From contig NZ_CP087585.1 of NCBI RefSeq assembly GCF_022200785.1, positions 124,001 through 188,000 of the forward strand: DNA of 64,000 nucleotides. Direction: 5' to 3'. The DNA is from Pedobacter mucosus (GTDB lineage: Bacteria; Bacteroidota; Bacteroidia; Sphingobacteriales; Sphingobacteriaceae). The translations under genes and the position numbers were made by a program. Under the pieces are notes generated by a model. That model saw only the letters and a list, made by a program, of their open reading frames with translations. It did no database searches and was not told the origin of the DNA. This document shows, piece by piece, positions 46,010-55,482 of the stretch; the first letter of the stretch is position 1, and each line of letters opens with the position of its first letter.

Positions 46010-46567
46010 ATGGATCGAGTTGCACTTCATCCCAAGTTATTTTTTAGAAAAACAGAGATTCTGTTATCAGTTTTCTACATTAGTAAAATGTTGAACGACG
46101 ATAACATTCCTTGGGCAGACCCGGAAATTAAACTGCGCTATAAAGCTGCTTTAGGCAAATTTATCTTAGCTTATAACCAAATTGATCATCAGTTGTATGA
46201 AATATTGGAAATGGCTTTAAGCCGTTGGAAACGGCCTGATTTGCTTACCTCAAAATCTTTTAATGGCAGCCTAATTAAACGATTAGAGATATTGGATATT
46301 CTTCGGTCAACAGCCGAAGGTGCTCCCCTGATAAAACTTCCGTTCGATAAATTGAGGAAGATACATCAAGAAAGAAATGATGTCGCACATGGCCACATGG
46401 ACCAAAATCCGTTTGATGGTTCTTACCAACTCTATGCAGACGGCAAAAAAGTTAAAGAATACTATTCAATTAGCCGTATCGAAAAAATGGCGCAACGAGG
46501 CTCTGATTTATGGGATAGCATGCGCTACATAGAGGCGAACTATTGTTTTGAACCAATTACAGATTAA
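46010..46567 (+). CDS. HEPN-like protein before the PHP-ATPase gene
   Basis: A 185-residue, mostly helical protein. The motif R122-N-D-V-A-H127 fits the HEPN signature R-x4-6-H, which forms the RNase active site in many toxins and defence effectors. The helix before it (LPFDKLRKIHQE) is in the expected place. An alternative start is at 46088 (MLNDDNIPW). The gene lies about 290 bases upstream of the PHP-ATPase in the same direction. I infer an RNase effector or toxin role; some HEPN proteins are inactive binding modules. Confidence 0.6.
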   Translation: MDRVALHPKLFFRKTEILLSVFYISKMLNDDNIPWADPEIKLRYKAALGKFILAYNQIDHQLYEILEMALSRWKRPDLLTSKSFNGSLIKRLEILDILRSTAEGAPLIKLPFDKLRKIHQERNDVAHGHMDQNPFDGSYQLYADGKKVKEYYSISRIEKMAQRGSDLWDSMRYIEANYCFEPITD

Positions 46568-46860
46568 TTATGCACCATCGTATGACCTCATTAGAAGAGG
46601 TTCGGAGCAAATCGTTTTAAATATGGTCGTGGGGACGTCAGGGTTTTGACTGCGTGTAAACTAAATACTCTTCGAATATATTCTCTTCAAAATATCTAGG
46701 TAACTGAGCCTTGGACGAGTCGATTTGGTCAATAGGGGTTAATCGGTAAGCTTTTTACCATATTAAGTTAAAGTAGGTCGACAAATTAGCAAATTTGATT
46801 TTCTTAACCTTTCGGTATATTACAATGTTTTGCTACCTTTCTCATAACTAAATATATCGT

Positions 46861-49800
46861 ATGGAAAATAATAACGCACTCGAAGAATCAACCGATTTCA
46901 CCACAACGTCATTGTCATCTGGCGCAAATTGGTTGCGTTGGGAACCGCATGTGCACGGCCCTGGTACTGTCCTGAATAATCAATTCAAGGGTTCAGATAT
47001 TTTTGAAAAATACTTAGTGGCCCTTGAAAATAATACTCCAACATTAAGAGCTATAGGTATTACAGATTACTACAGTACCGATGTCTATGAAGCCGTTATT
47101 CAAGCTAAAAAAGAGGGACGACTTAATTCTTGTGAACTTATTTTCCCTAATATTGAAATGCGATTAGATACTGGAACGGTTAGCGGTGCATGGGTAAATA
47201 TTCATTTGCTGGTATCCCCAGAAGATCCTAATCATTTAGAGGAATTACGCAGGTTTCTTTCGCGTATAAGTTTCGATGCTCATGATGATAGTTTCCACTG
47301 CACAAAAGACGATATTATAAGGCTCGGTAAAAAAACCGATTCTTCAATTACTGAGGACAGACAAGCTCAGGAGATTGGTTCTATTCAATTTAAGGTTTCT
47401 AAACGACAATTAGTTGATGAATACAGTCGTAGCGCATGGGCAAAGGCAAATATTCTTATTGCAGTAGCCGGAGGAGATGATGGGTCAGGCGGCGTTCGAG
47501 ATGCAGCTGACACTACTTTACGGCAAGAAATAGAAAAATTTGCCGACATTATTTTTGCGAGTAGCCCAGCGCAGCGAGACTTTTGGCTAGGAAAGAAGAG
47601 CCTGACTCCTGATCAAATTGAGGCTCGCTATGGAGCCTTAAAGCCATGTATGCACGGGTCGGATGCACATACTCATGCAACGGTCGGCATACCGACATTA
47701 AATCGATATACATGGATAAAAGGTTCACCGCAATTTGACAGTTTGAGGCAAGCCTGTATAGAGCCTGAAGGAAGAGCTTTCGTAGGTGAATTTCCGCCTC
47801 TCGGCGCGAGTACCTCACAAGTGATTCAGCATGTATCTATAAATGGAATTAATTGGTGTGAGACCCCTAAAATAGATCTCAATGCCGGTCTTGTAGCAAT
47901 TATCGGGGCACGTGGTTCTGGCAAAACAGCGTTGGCTGAAATTATCGCTGCGGGTTGCGATGCTATTCCAAGCGAGAGCTTCACTGATATGCGCGACAAA
48001 TCCTTTTTAAATCGTGCAAGACCAGAATTGATTGGCGCAACAGTCTCAATAAATTGGGGATCAGGCAGGCAAAACGAAGATCGATCGTTATATTCTCAAA
48101 ATGATGCGAGTGATAAATATCCAATGGCTCGCTATTTATCACAGCAATTTGTAGACAATTTGTGTTCTTCTGACGGATTGACAGACAAGCTTTTGAAAGA
48201 AGTTGAACGCATAATTTTTAATGCGCACGATGTTAATGAGCGTGAAGGAAATATCGATTTTGCTGGACTATTAGAATTAAAAGCGTCCCGACCAAGAGCT
48301 ACGAGAGAGGCAGAGGAAACATCATTACAGGAATTGTGTGACAGTATTGGCTTGGAGTTAGAAAAAATAAAACTGATAGATGAAACCAAGGCGAAAATTG
48401 CGATTAAGGAAGCTACGATAAAGCAATATAACGATGATAGATCAAAACTGGTTATCAGAGGTAGTGAAGCACGCATCCTTAGATTGGGCGAATTAACAAC
48501 GGCGGCTGATAAGGTTCGTGGTTATGTAAGATTTTACTCGCAACGCGAACAGTCATTACTCAATATCCAAGGTGATGTAAAAAATTTCAGGGTAAACAAG
48601 GCTCCAGAAGAGCTTAGAGGTTTAAAACAAAAACACACTCAGTCTGGGCTAAAAGACAATGATTGGTCACCTTTTGTCGTCGATTTCAAAGGTGACGTAG
48701 ATAAGCTAGTTACTGAACATCTAACCAAGGCTCAACAAGATGCCAAGGATTGGAAAGGTATTGTGCCTTCTGTTCTTCCGCCTAATTCTATTCATATTCC
48801 CGACAATGCAGATCTAAGTAGACAAACTCTTGCTTTATTAGAAGCCGAAATCGCTCGGATTACAGTTTTGGTAAGCGCTGATACGAATACCACGCAAAGG
48901 TTTACAGCCATTACAGGGAAAATTACGCAGGAACAAACTGCCTGTAATATATTAAAAGAAAATCTTACCAATTACGAAGCAGGTATTGAGAGGGTTAAAA
49001 TGCTTCGCGAGCAGCGAGATGAATGTTATGGACGGGTTTTCGAAGCCGTCTTACAGGAAGAAACAATTTTGAAAGATTTGTATTTCCCGATCATGACTAA
49101 ATTGTCTGGAGCATCCGGGACATTACAAAAGATGGCATTTTCGATTAAACGAACCGTCAATCTGGACAAATGGGCCGCCGATGGCGAACAGCTTTTTGAT
49201 TTGCGTGAAAAAAGCAATTTTAAAGGAAAAGGCACTCTTAAGCAGCAAGCAGAAGAAGTCTTGCTATCGGCTTGGGAGAAAGGCTCCGCTCATGATGTTT
49301 TGGTTGCTATGCAAAAATTTCAAAATGAAAACGCCAGTGAACTTCTTAAGATGTCAAAAGTACCAAGAGCCGATAAAGCTAATTTTCGTACTTGGGCAAT
49401 GCAATTTGCAAAATGGTTATATAGTACTAATCACATCCAGATTGTTTATGGAATAGATTACGATGGTGTAGACCTCCGTAAACTTTCGCCGGGAACAAGG
49501 GGCATCGTTCTTTTACTTCTTTATTTAGGTCTGGATAATGAAGATGATCGACCATTGATTATTGATCAACCTGAAGAGAATTTGGACCCAAAGTCAATTT
49601 ATGATGAATTAGTTGGGTTATTTATCGAGGCGAAGCAAAAGCGTCAGGTTATTATGGTAACGCACAATGCGAACCTAGTCGTGAATACTGATGCGGATCA
49701 AATCATCATCGCGAGTACGGGAGAAAGGCTTCCAAGCGGTATGCCTGTGATTACTTATATGTCTGGTGGATTGGACGAAGCACATATTCGTAAGGAAGTT

Positions 49801-49872
49801 TGCGGAATTTTAGAGGGTGGTGAAAAAGCATTCATTAAGCGTGCACATAGACTGCGCGTGCCTCTACGTTAA
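46861..49872 (+). CDS. PHP-domain ABC/SMC-like ATPase of the TrlF type
   Basis: A 1003-residue protein. The N-terminus (about 25-310) is a PHP phosphoesterase: H30-V-H32 in WEPHVHGPG, D69 in GITDYY, and D268-A-H270 in HGSDAHTH. The ATPase has Walker A GARGSGKT (349-356), a long coiled middle (about 470-800), the ABC signature LSPGTRG, Walker B LIIDQPEENLD (D902) and a switch His in VTHNAN. This layout matches TrlF-type ATPases. The PHP domain could cleave nucleic acid or nucleotides, while the SMC-like part would sense DNA or RNA. With the HEPN gene in front it forms a likely defence module. Confidence 0.85.
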   Translation: MENNNALEESTDFTTTSLSSGANWLRWEPHVHGPGTVLNNQFKGSDIFEKYLVALENNTPTLRAIGITDYYSTDVYEAVIQAKKEGRLNSCELIFPNIEMRLDTGTVSGAWVNIHLLVSPEDPNHLEELRRFLSRISFDAHDDSFHCTKDDIIRLGKKTDSSITEDRQAQEIGSIQFKVSKRQLVDEYSRSAWAKANILIAVAGGDDGSGGVRDAADTTLRQEIEKFADIIFASSPAQRDFWLGKKSLTPDQIEARYGALKPCMHGSDAHTHATVGIPTLNRYTWIKGSPQFDSLRQACIEPEGRAFVGEFPPLGASTSQVIQHVSINGINWCETPKIDLNAGLVAIIGARGSGKTALAEIIAAGCDAIPSESFTDMRDKSFLNRARPELIGATVSINWGSGRQNEDRSLYSQNDASDKYPMARYLSQQFVDNLCSSDGLTDKLLKEVERIIFNAHDVNEREGNIDFAGLLELKASRPRATREAEETSLQELCDSIGLELEKIKLIDETKAKIAIKEATIKQYNDDRSKLVIRGSEARILRLGELTTAADKVRGYVRFYSQREQSLLNIQGDVKNFRVNKAPEELRGLKQKHTQSGLKDNDWSPFVVDFKGDVDKLVTEHLTKAQQDAKDWKGIVPSVLPPNSIHIPDNADLSRQTLALLEAEIARITVLVSADTNTTQRFTAITGKITQEQTACNILKENLTNYEAGIERVKMLREQRDECYGRVFEAVLQEETILKDLYFPIMTKLSGASGTLQKMAFSIKRTVNLDKWAADGEQLFDLREKSNFKGKGTLKQQAEEVLLSAWEKGSAHDVLVAMQKFQNENASELLKMSKVPRADKANFRTWAMQFAKWLYSTNHIQIVYGIDYDGVDLRKLSPGTRGIVLLLLYLGLDNEDDRPLIIDQPEENLDPKSIYDELVGLFIEAKQKRQVIMVTHNANLVVNTDADQIIIASTGERLPSGMPVITYMSGGLDEAHIRKEVCGILEGGEKAFIKRAHRLRVPLR

Positions 49873-50439
49873 TTAATTTCAATGGAGCCATAATTAAATT
49901 GGTTGGTTCTGGGATTTTGATAATAGGTAACACCTAATCCAATTTAAAATTTCAGATTAGCTATTCTCTGTTAATATTCTGAGAAGGATTTCTATCTGGC
50001 TCATCATTTTCGTTTCGATAATTAGGCGTTTTAATCTCATTGTGGAAAAACCAATCTAGTTGACCCCGTTCAACCAAATCTATAATCGCAAGATATTTAA
50101 TGATTTAATTCAAATGTAATTGCCGGTGGCAGGGGTCAGTAGATTACGGTTTGTCCACTTACCAGTTCCGTAAAAATTTTGTCAAAGAATTTTCCCCAAC
50201 TCGGAGGGAGGGCTTTTTGAAGGAACATGCCTTTATTTTATTGTGTCTGGAATCCATAATCCTTTTTTTGTGGTTGTATGTGGTGGGTGCCTTGATATTT
50301 ATCTAGTGAAAAATATCTGAGATGTTTTGGCATTTTTAGTAATTTAGAACGGGGTATGTTGAAATTCAAACCCTGAAAGTTAGAGATCTGAAATTAAAGA
50401 TTTTTTAAATAAAACACGTTAAAAACAAGTTACCAAGCA
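49873..50439. other. Intergenic region with the right repeat copy
   Basis: About 570 bases between the PHP-ATPase and the glycosyltransferase fragment. It contains the right copy of the long diverged repeat (50047-50162). On the minus strand, codons reading YLAIIDLVERGQLDWFFHNE stay open up to a stop at about 49,964. No start codon or promoter is clear, so this is listed as a remnant. Confidence 0.5.
50047..50162. repeat. Long diverged direct repeat, right copy (after the HEPN/PHP-ATPase cassette)
   Basis: The partner of 45534-45650, in the same orientation. The two copies bracket the HEPN and PHP-ATPase genes (46,010-49,872), with 4.4 kb between them. On the minus strand the codons NLLTPATGNYI then stop and GQLDWFFHNEIKTPN lie within or next to it. 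Confidence 0.65.
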
Positions 50440-50856
50440 GTGATCAATATCTCAGTAATCATTCCTGTTTATAACAGGAGAAATGTAATCTTAACATGTC
50501 TGAACAGTGCAATAAAGCAGACTTATACAGCCTATGAAATTATAATAATTGATGATGGCTCAAACGACGGAATAAGTGAATTTATAAGTATCAATTTTCC
50601 TGAGGTTGTATTGATAACCCTACCCATTAATGTGGGTGCAGCACAAGCAAGGAATATAGGGCTAAGGAGTTCACGAGGAGAATTTATTGCATTTTTAGAT
50701 TCCGATGATTTCTGGGCACCTGATTATCTCTTGTCGCAGAGCATTTTTCTACAGAAAAATCCGACAATTGACTTAGTATTTTCTGCTCATTCAAATGCTC
50801 TCGCGTCGAAGGCTTTTAATCCTCCTTTGAAATGGGAAAGTGGCCAATACACCTGA
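50440..50856 (+). pseudogene. Glycosyltransferase family 2, N-terminal fragment
   Basis: A 138-residue ORF starting at GTG (MINISVIIPVYNRRNVILTC). It has the GT-A fold start, the IIIIDDGSNDG motif and the DxD-like LDSDDFW. Family 2 enzymes are normally 250-350 residues; here the ORF stops after the DxD region, so the acceptor-binding half is missing. It is a truncated, probably inactive gene unrelated to the defence genes around it. Confidence 0.75.
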
Positions 50857-51018
50857 ATTCCTTTTTTTCTCGCTCTTGGTAATTCATCTTTGCTGAAGCT
50901 GAATAGGGATTTTAAGGTCGGTCAATAGAAAACAGTTCGTAACTATTCCTAGAACAGTAGGCAATTATTCTTTTTCTGAAAAAATATTATAAATTTAGCA
51001 AACCAAACAAAAAATTAA

Positions 51019-52791
51019 ATGCCTCTCTTTTTCAAACATGAAATTCTCACCATTCATGGCATCCGAACCGATAATAACTGGTATACGGTATTTAAGGAAT
51101 TACTTGAAAAACGATCAGATGTAAGAGTTGTCAATTTCACTTATGGATATTTCACCATATGGCAGTTTCTAGCATTCTGGGAGCGTAGGCGGGTAATCAA
51201 GGAGTTTCATGACTTCTATTACAAAAACTTTGATCCTGACAGTCCACCAAGTGTGGTGTGCCACAGCTTCGGTACCTATATTTTCTATACCTCAATCAGG
51301 AAATACAGTTCTATCAAATTTAAGAAAGTAATCCTCTGCGGATCAATTCTAGCCAGGGGTGTCGACTGGCGCACCTATTTTAAAAGAAAGCAGATTGAAC
51401 ATCTTTACAATGATTATGGGGGATTGGATGCCATTGTCGGTCTTAGTCCAGCAGTGATTCGAGAATTTGGTGTATCTGGAAAATATGGTTTTAAAAATAT
51501 TCCATTAGAGCTACAGGAAAGGATAACCCAGGAGAAAAATTATTTTGGACACAGTGATTATTTTTATCCGCTTCAAATGAAGAAGAACTGGATACCAAAA
51601 TTACTCAGCAATCCCAAACAGTTCAAATATGATCAGTATGTCCTTCGTCCCGAAATATTTGATAGAATCTATCTGGACAACAGTCATGGAAATTTTCATT
51701 ATTCGGAGGCCAGATATCACGCAAGAGTCGATGATAAGGGGAACTATTTTGCCCACTATTCGAAAAATGGAACAAATCAAACCGATGCACCTATTTCTTC
51801 TTTTCGTTTTATGACTACCGCAGATTCAAGGGAACAGGCAGATCGAATGGGGTTTACTGCAACCCAGAATGGTGGTAAGCTGATACCAGGTCGCATTGAT
51901 ATCGATAAGGTTCAGATTAAAACATGTTCTTTTGAACTGGACACGCCAATTGAACCTGAAGCGAAAGTAAACATATCCTACGTATTCAAATGGAGGGAAA
52001 CGATGACTATAAATGGTGGCGACACCGATCATTTTATAATTAGGGATACAGACAATATTTCAGTTAGTCTTAATTTCCCTTTTACACTCATCGGTCCAAG
52101 GATATTCGTAGTTTCTAATGGGGATATTGTAGACGAGGGGACTCCTAAAAAAATTCTGGAGAGGGATGGGACACATTCCTACAATTTCGATTATTTGAAC
52201 AAGTTTAATTATGACGCGCTGATTTTTTATTACGACGGAACAAATTATCTGAAGAGTGTTCCCAATCAAAAAGAGATAAAGGGATTCAAAAAAGACTCGG
52301 GTACAATTACATATCATACCTGCATGGAGCGTGATATCAGGCAGGTTTATCTATTGGAGGCACAGATCGAGCATGGAAATGCTGCGTCTGAAGAAACACT
52401 TTATAACAGGCTTGCTATGTTTCCAGATGGTTTTATTATCGCTAAGGATAAGGGTAAAATCATAGGATATATCGAACTGGTTATATGGAACAATATCGTC
52501 TTTGAGACTTTCCAGGAAATACACGATTTTCCTCTCTTTTACGACCCAAATGGCGAAACGCTTTATGTCATCTTCATCGGTGTGTCCGCAAATTATAGGA
52601 ACCAAGGTGTAGGGCAACGTCTCCTCGAGATTGCAAGGGACATTTCCTCGCGTTTCAATACTTCGAAAATGCAGCTGGTGGCAAAGGAAGGGCTTGAAAA
52701 GTATTATGAAAAATTCAGTTTTGAGCAGGTGAGAGAACTTCCTGGATTTCTTTCAGGAAGCAAATACAAGTCAACCCTAATGGAAAAATAG
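51019..52791 (+). CDS. Alpha/beta hydrolase-GNAT acetyltransferase fusion
   Basis: A 590-residue protein of three parts. Residues about 8-200 form an alpha/beta hydrolase: HG in TIHGIRTDNN, the nucleophile S83 in VVCHSFGTY, and candidates for the other triad members at D137 (GGLDAIVG) and H178 (FGHSDYF). The middle (about 205-430) is rich in strands and unrecognised. The C-terminus (about 440-590) is a GNAT domain with the acetyl-CoA motif SANYRNQGVGQRLLEIA. Stand-alone hydrolases of this kind occur in defence loci, but the fusion with an acetyltransferase is one I do not know. It is convergent with the TIR gene. Confidence 0.8.
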   Translation: MPLFFKHEILTIHGIRTDNNWYTVFKELLEKRSDVRVVNFTYGYFTIWQFLAFWERRRVIKEFHDFYYKNFDPDSPPSVVCHSFGTYIFYTSIRKYSSIKFKKVILCGSILARGVDWRTYFKRKQIEHLYNDYGGLDAIVGLSPAVIREFGVSGKYGFKNIPLELQERITQEKNYFGHSDYFYPLQMKKNWIPKLLSNPKQFKYDQYVLRPEIFDRIYLDNSHGNFHYSEARYHARVDDKGNYFAHYSKNGTNQTDAPISSFRFMTTADSREQADRMGFTATQNGGKLIPGRIDIDKVQIKTCSFELDTPIEPEAKVNISYVFKWRETMTINGGDTDHFIIRDTDNISVSLNFPFTLIGPRIFVVSNGDIVDEGTPKKILERDGTHSYNFDYLNKFNYDALIFYYDGTNYLKSVPNQKEIKGFKKDSGTITYHTCMERDIRQVYLLEAQIEHGNAASEETLYNRLAMFPDGFIIAKDKGKIIGYIELVIWNNIVFETFQEIHDFPLFYDPNGETLYVIFIGVSANYRNQGVGQRLLEIARDISSRFNTSKMQLVAKEGLEKYYEKFSFEQVRELPGFLSGSKYKSTLMEK

Positions 52792-52908
52792 GCTATTTTT
52801 CATAAGATTGAATTGGCTATATATATTCAAAGAATAGTTAATTAGATTCACGCCTACCTGGATGCCCATAACAGGAAATTCTACAATTTCGATGTGACTT
52901 AAATTGCA

Positions 52909-54177
52909 TCAGAGTTTGAGCTGGGCCACAATTGAATTTACTGCCTCCCTGAACTTTTTACGTGATATACTATCTTTGTTAAATTCAGAAAAATCAGCCG
53001 AATTAATCCTTCTCAGCTCCTCGATATTCCGCCAGTACTCATCTGCCTTTTCGAAGGGGATTTTATTCTTGGTCACCTCAAATAGGAAATGATCCAGGTG
53101 GATAGGGAAAAGTACTGTTTCCCAGGTCTCGGTCTGCTTTTTTCTTCCCTCGGTCAATTCAAATTGACAGGCAGGACTCTTTATGGAATCCGTTGAGGCA
53201 ATGAACAGGATCTTGTCAGTCGCCTTTACAGCGCGGCTCATGATATCCTCGAGCAATTCTCCGGTAGGAGCATCCTTCACCCAGAAAAAAGTCCTGATCC
53301 CCCGGTCGGTCAAAGCCTTATGTAGCCGCTTCGCAAATTTGATATCCTTAAAGCTAAACGATATAAATACGTAGTTGTAGTCCACCTTACTGGTTATTTT
53401 CTTGATTGTCTTCTTTATTTCTGAATCCTTGATGTTGAAATAGGAGCTCAATATTTTTGGATTAATGTCCTCGCTTTGTATGATGGTCTGAAAATCTATC
53501 GATGCCCTGCTTTCAAATTTAAGTGTTTTATCGACAAAGATGGTATCCTCACCCAAATAGCAATCAACAAAGGAGGTTTCGAAAATCAGGGTGTTGTGGA
53601 AGATACTGTTACTAAAGTCGACACTGCTAAAATTTCCGACGTCAAGAGTACAATCCATAAAGTAAAATTCAGGTTCTTCAAGCTTGCCCGCCTCTTTCTC
53701 CAAGGAATACGAGATTGACTGCCACCGGAAATTTTGGAAATCACAGGCATTGAACAGCACTGATGCTACCCACCTGAAATCATACATATAAAACATATCA
53801 AATGTACATTTCTCAAAAGTAGTATTGTACAACATGCCCTCGTCAAGCTGTACAGACTTGAAGAAGCAATTCTCAAAGACCAAATTTTTCCACTCCCATT
53901 CGATGTGAGAGAACCGTGAATTAATAAAACGGGTCTTTGTAAACTTACATTCATTGAAGATGCAGAAAAAGCCATAAAAATTATCAAACTCGCAATCAAT
54001 AAACTTACAGTCTTTAAACTTTACCCCAAGAAATTTTCCACTGAAGGTGTAGCCTTTGAAGACTTTTCTGGTTATAGTACCATATTGCCCCGATTTCTCA
54101 AATTCAACAGGGTTAAGCCTTTTTGGAAAGTCCTTGATCATGTGGTCAAACAATTCCTTGCGTCCCAATATTTCCAT
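52909..54177 (-). CDS. Pentapeptide-repeat protein with C-terminal TIR domain
   Basis: A 422-residue protein. Residues about 40-215 have repeats of the A(D/N)LxF type seen as FKDCKFIDCEF, FNECKFTKTRF and FVDCYLGEDTIF, which form a right-handed beta-helix. Residues about 267-400 are a TIR domain: YNYVFISFSFKDIKFAKRL, then FFWVKDAPTG and the catalytic Glu340 in SPACQFELTEG. Bacterial TIR domains split NAD+ or make cyclic ADP-ribose signals and cause cell death. The pentapeptide part may sense or mimic DNA. The preceding ORF (54178-54642) ends directly before its start. Confidence 0.83.
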   Translation of the reverse strand: MEILGRKELFDHMIKDFPKRLNPVEFEKSGQYGTITRKVFKGYTFSGKFLGVKFKDCKFIDCEFDNFYGFFCIFNECKFTKTRFINSRFSHIEWEWKNLVFENCFFKSVQLDEGMLYNTTFEKCTFDMFYMYDFRWVASVLFNACDFQNFRWQSISYSLEKEAGKLEEPEFYFMDCTLDVGNFSSVDFSNSIFHNTLIFETSFVDCYLGEDTIFVDKTLKFESRASIDFQTIIQSEDINPKILSSYFNIKDSEIKKTIKKITSKVDYNYVFISFSFKDIKFAKRLHKALTDRGIRTFFWVKDAPTGELLEDIMSRAVKATDKILFIASTDSIKSPACQFELTEGRKKQTETWETVLFPIHLDHFLFEVTKNKIPFEKADEYWRNIEELRRINSADFSEFNKDSISRKKFREAVNSIVAQLKL

Positions 54178-54642
54178 CTATTTTACCTGTTTAACGGCTA
54201 CGTCAAAATTCCAGTTGCCTACACGGATTACACTTTGGTTAAAGATCCACACGGTACCTCCCGGAGAGCATGGGCTACTCAGCGTGTCTGTCTGTTTCCA
54301 GACCTGGCCATTCTCCAGTTCAAAGAGTTTGCCGGTGTCAAAACCATTGAAATCATTGACCTTTGATTTGAGAATATCCGCAGGCACTATTCTAGTGAAA
54401 TTCCCCTCGTTCAGCTCGAACAGGATCATGTTTCCGGTTTTTTGATACGCTCTGGTTTGCTGGTCGTATCGGTTTGGGAAAATACCATTTCCATGTGCGC
54501 TGTAAAACTTTCCGCCGATTTCAAGTATCTGGTGGTTGGCGATTATTGTGGTATCACTAATAGACACCGCATTCCAGGGTAACGTTTTTAGTTTGTATAT
54601 TTCGGAGAAACTGACCATGTGATTCCGTGGCAAACTGACCAC
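54178..54642 (-). CDS. Hypothetical protein, N-terminus formed by the IS21 end
   Basis: A 154-residue ORF that starts inside the IS21 terminal repeat (MVSLPRNHMVSFSEIYK is encoded by IS sequence) and then runs into older sequence (LKTLPWNAVSISDTTIIANH and on). The composition of the later part is protein-like (SAHGNGIFPNRYDQQTRAY). It ends next to the TIR gene start. So the original gene was probably cut at its 5' end by the IS. Function unknown, possibly a partner of the TIR protein. Confidence 0.5.
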   Translation of the reverse strand: MVSLPRNHMVSFSEIYKLKTLPWNAVSISDTTIIANHQILEIGGKFYSAHGNGIFPNRYDQQTRAYQKTGNMILFELNEGNFTRIVPADILKSKVNDFNGFDTGKLFELENGQVWKQTDTLSSPCSPGGTVWIFNQSVIRVGNWNFDVAVKQVK

Positions 54643-54714
54643 CTGAATTGCTGGCGAACGAGTGCAGCAGATGCTATAGGTATGATGTCAAAAGTAATGA
54701 TTTAAAAGTAATTT

Positions 54715-55464
54715 TTACAGATAGGTATTTTCGGGAGCAACGGTTCTTTTCTTGCGCATCGATTCGCCCTTGAGTTCTATCCTGTGGGCATCGTGAACAA
54801 TCCTGTCCAAGATTGCATCTGCAATCGTTTTTTCTCCAATTACCTCATGCCATTTACTTACCGGCAGCTGTGATGTTATAATAAGAGATGTCTTACCATG
54901 CCTATCCTCAATGATCTCCATAAGGGCAGCCCTACTTTGTGAGTCAAATGGCTGTATCCCGAAATCGTCCAGTATCAGAAGCTGTTGTTTTTCAATACGT
55001 GAGACCTCTTTGATATAGGATCCGTCAGCCTTTGCCATCTTTAACTTTGCGAACAGCTTTGGTGTACTTCCATACAGAACCCTGTAACCGAGCATACATG
55101 CCTGATAACCGATTGCTGAGGCAAGATAACTTTTTCCTATCCCAGTACTTCCTGTTATGAGTAGGTTTTCAAACCTGTCGATGAAGGTACAGTCCGCCAA
55201 TCTCATAATCTGGTTCCTGTCAATACTTCTTTCTACATGATAATGCAGATCCTCGATAGATGCCTTGTAACGGAACCTGGCATAAAGGATCTGGCGTTCA
55301 ATCTTTCGGTTTTGCCTGTCATCCCATTCAGCCTCTATTAGATGGGCCAACAGCTCATCAGCGGTATACTCTGTGGTCTGCCCGGTTTCAATACTGCTCT
55401 TGAAGGCATGGAACATTCCGTAGAACTTCAGCCTTCGCATTTTGTCAAGTGTATTCGTATTCAT
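54715..55464 (-). CDS. istB: IS21 helper ATPase IstB
   Basis: A 249-residue AAA+ ATPase. Walker A is ITGSTGIGKSYLA and Walker B is LLILDDFGIQP. It has the DnaC-like start (YADELLAHLIEAEW-like region) and the typical end EDRHGKTSLIITSQLPV. IstB selects targets and works with IstA during transposition. It is 18 bases downstream of istA. Confidence 0.93.
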   Translation of the reverse strand: MNTNTLDKMRRLKFYGMFHAFKSSIETGQTTEYTADELLAHLIEAEWDDRQNRKIERQILYARFRYKASIEDLHYHVERSIDRNQIMRLADCTFIDRFENLLITGSTGIGKSYLASAIGYQACMLGYRVLYGSTPKLFAKLKMAKADGSYIKEVSRIEKQQLLILDDFGIQPFDSQSRAALMEIIEDRHGKTSLIITSQLPVSKWHEVIGEKTIADAILDRIVHDAHRIELKGESMRKKRTVAPENTYL

Positions 55465-55482
55465 CTTTATATGGTTTTAAGG

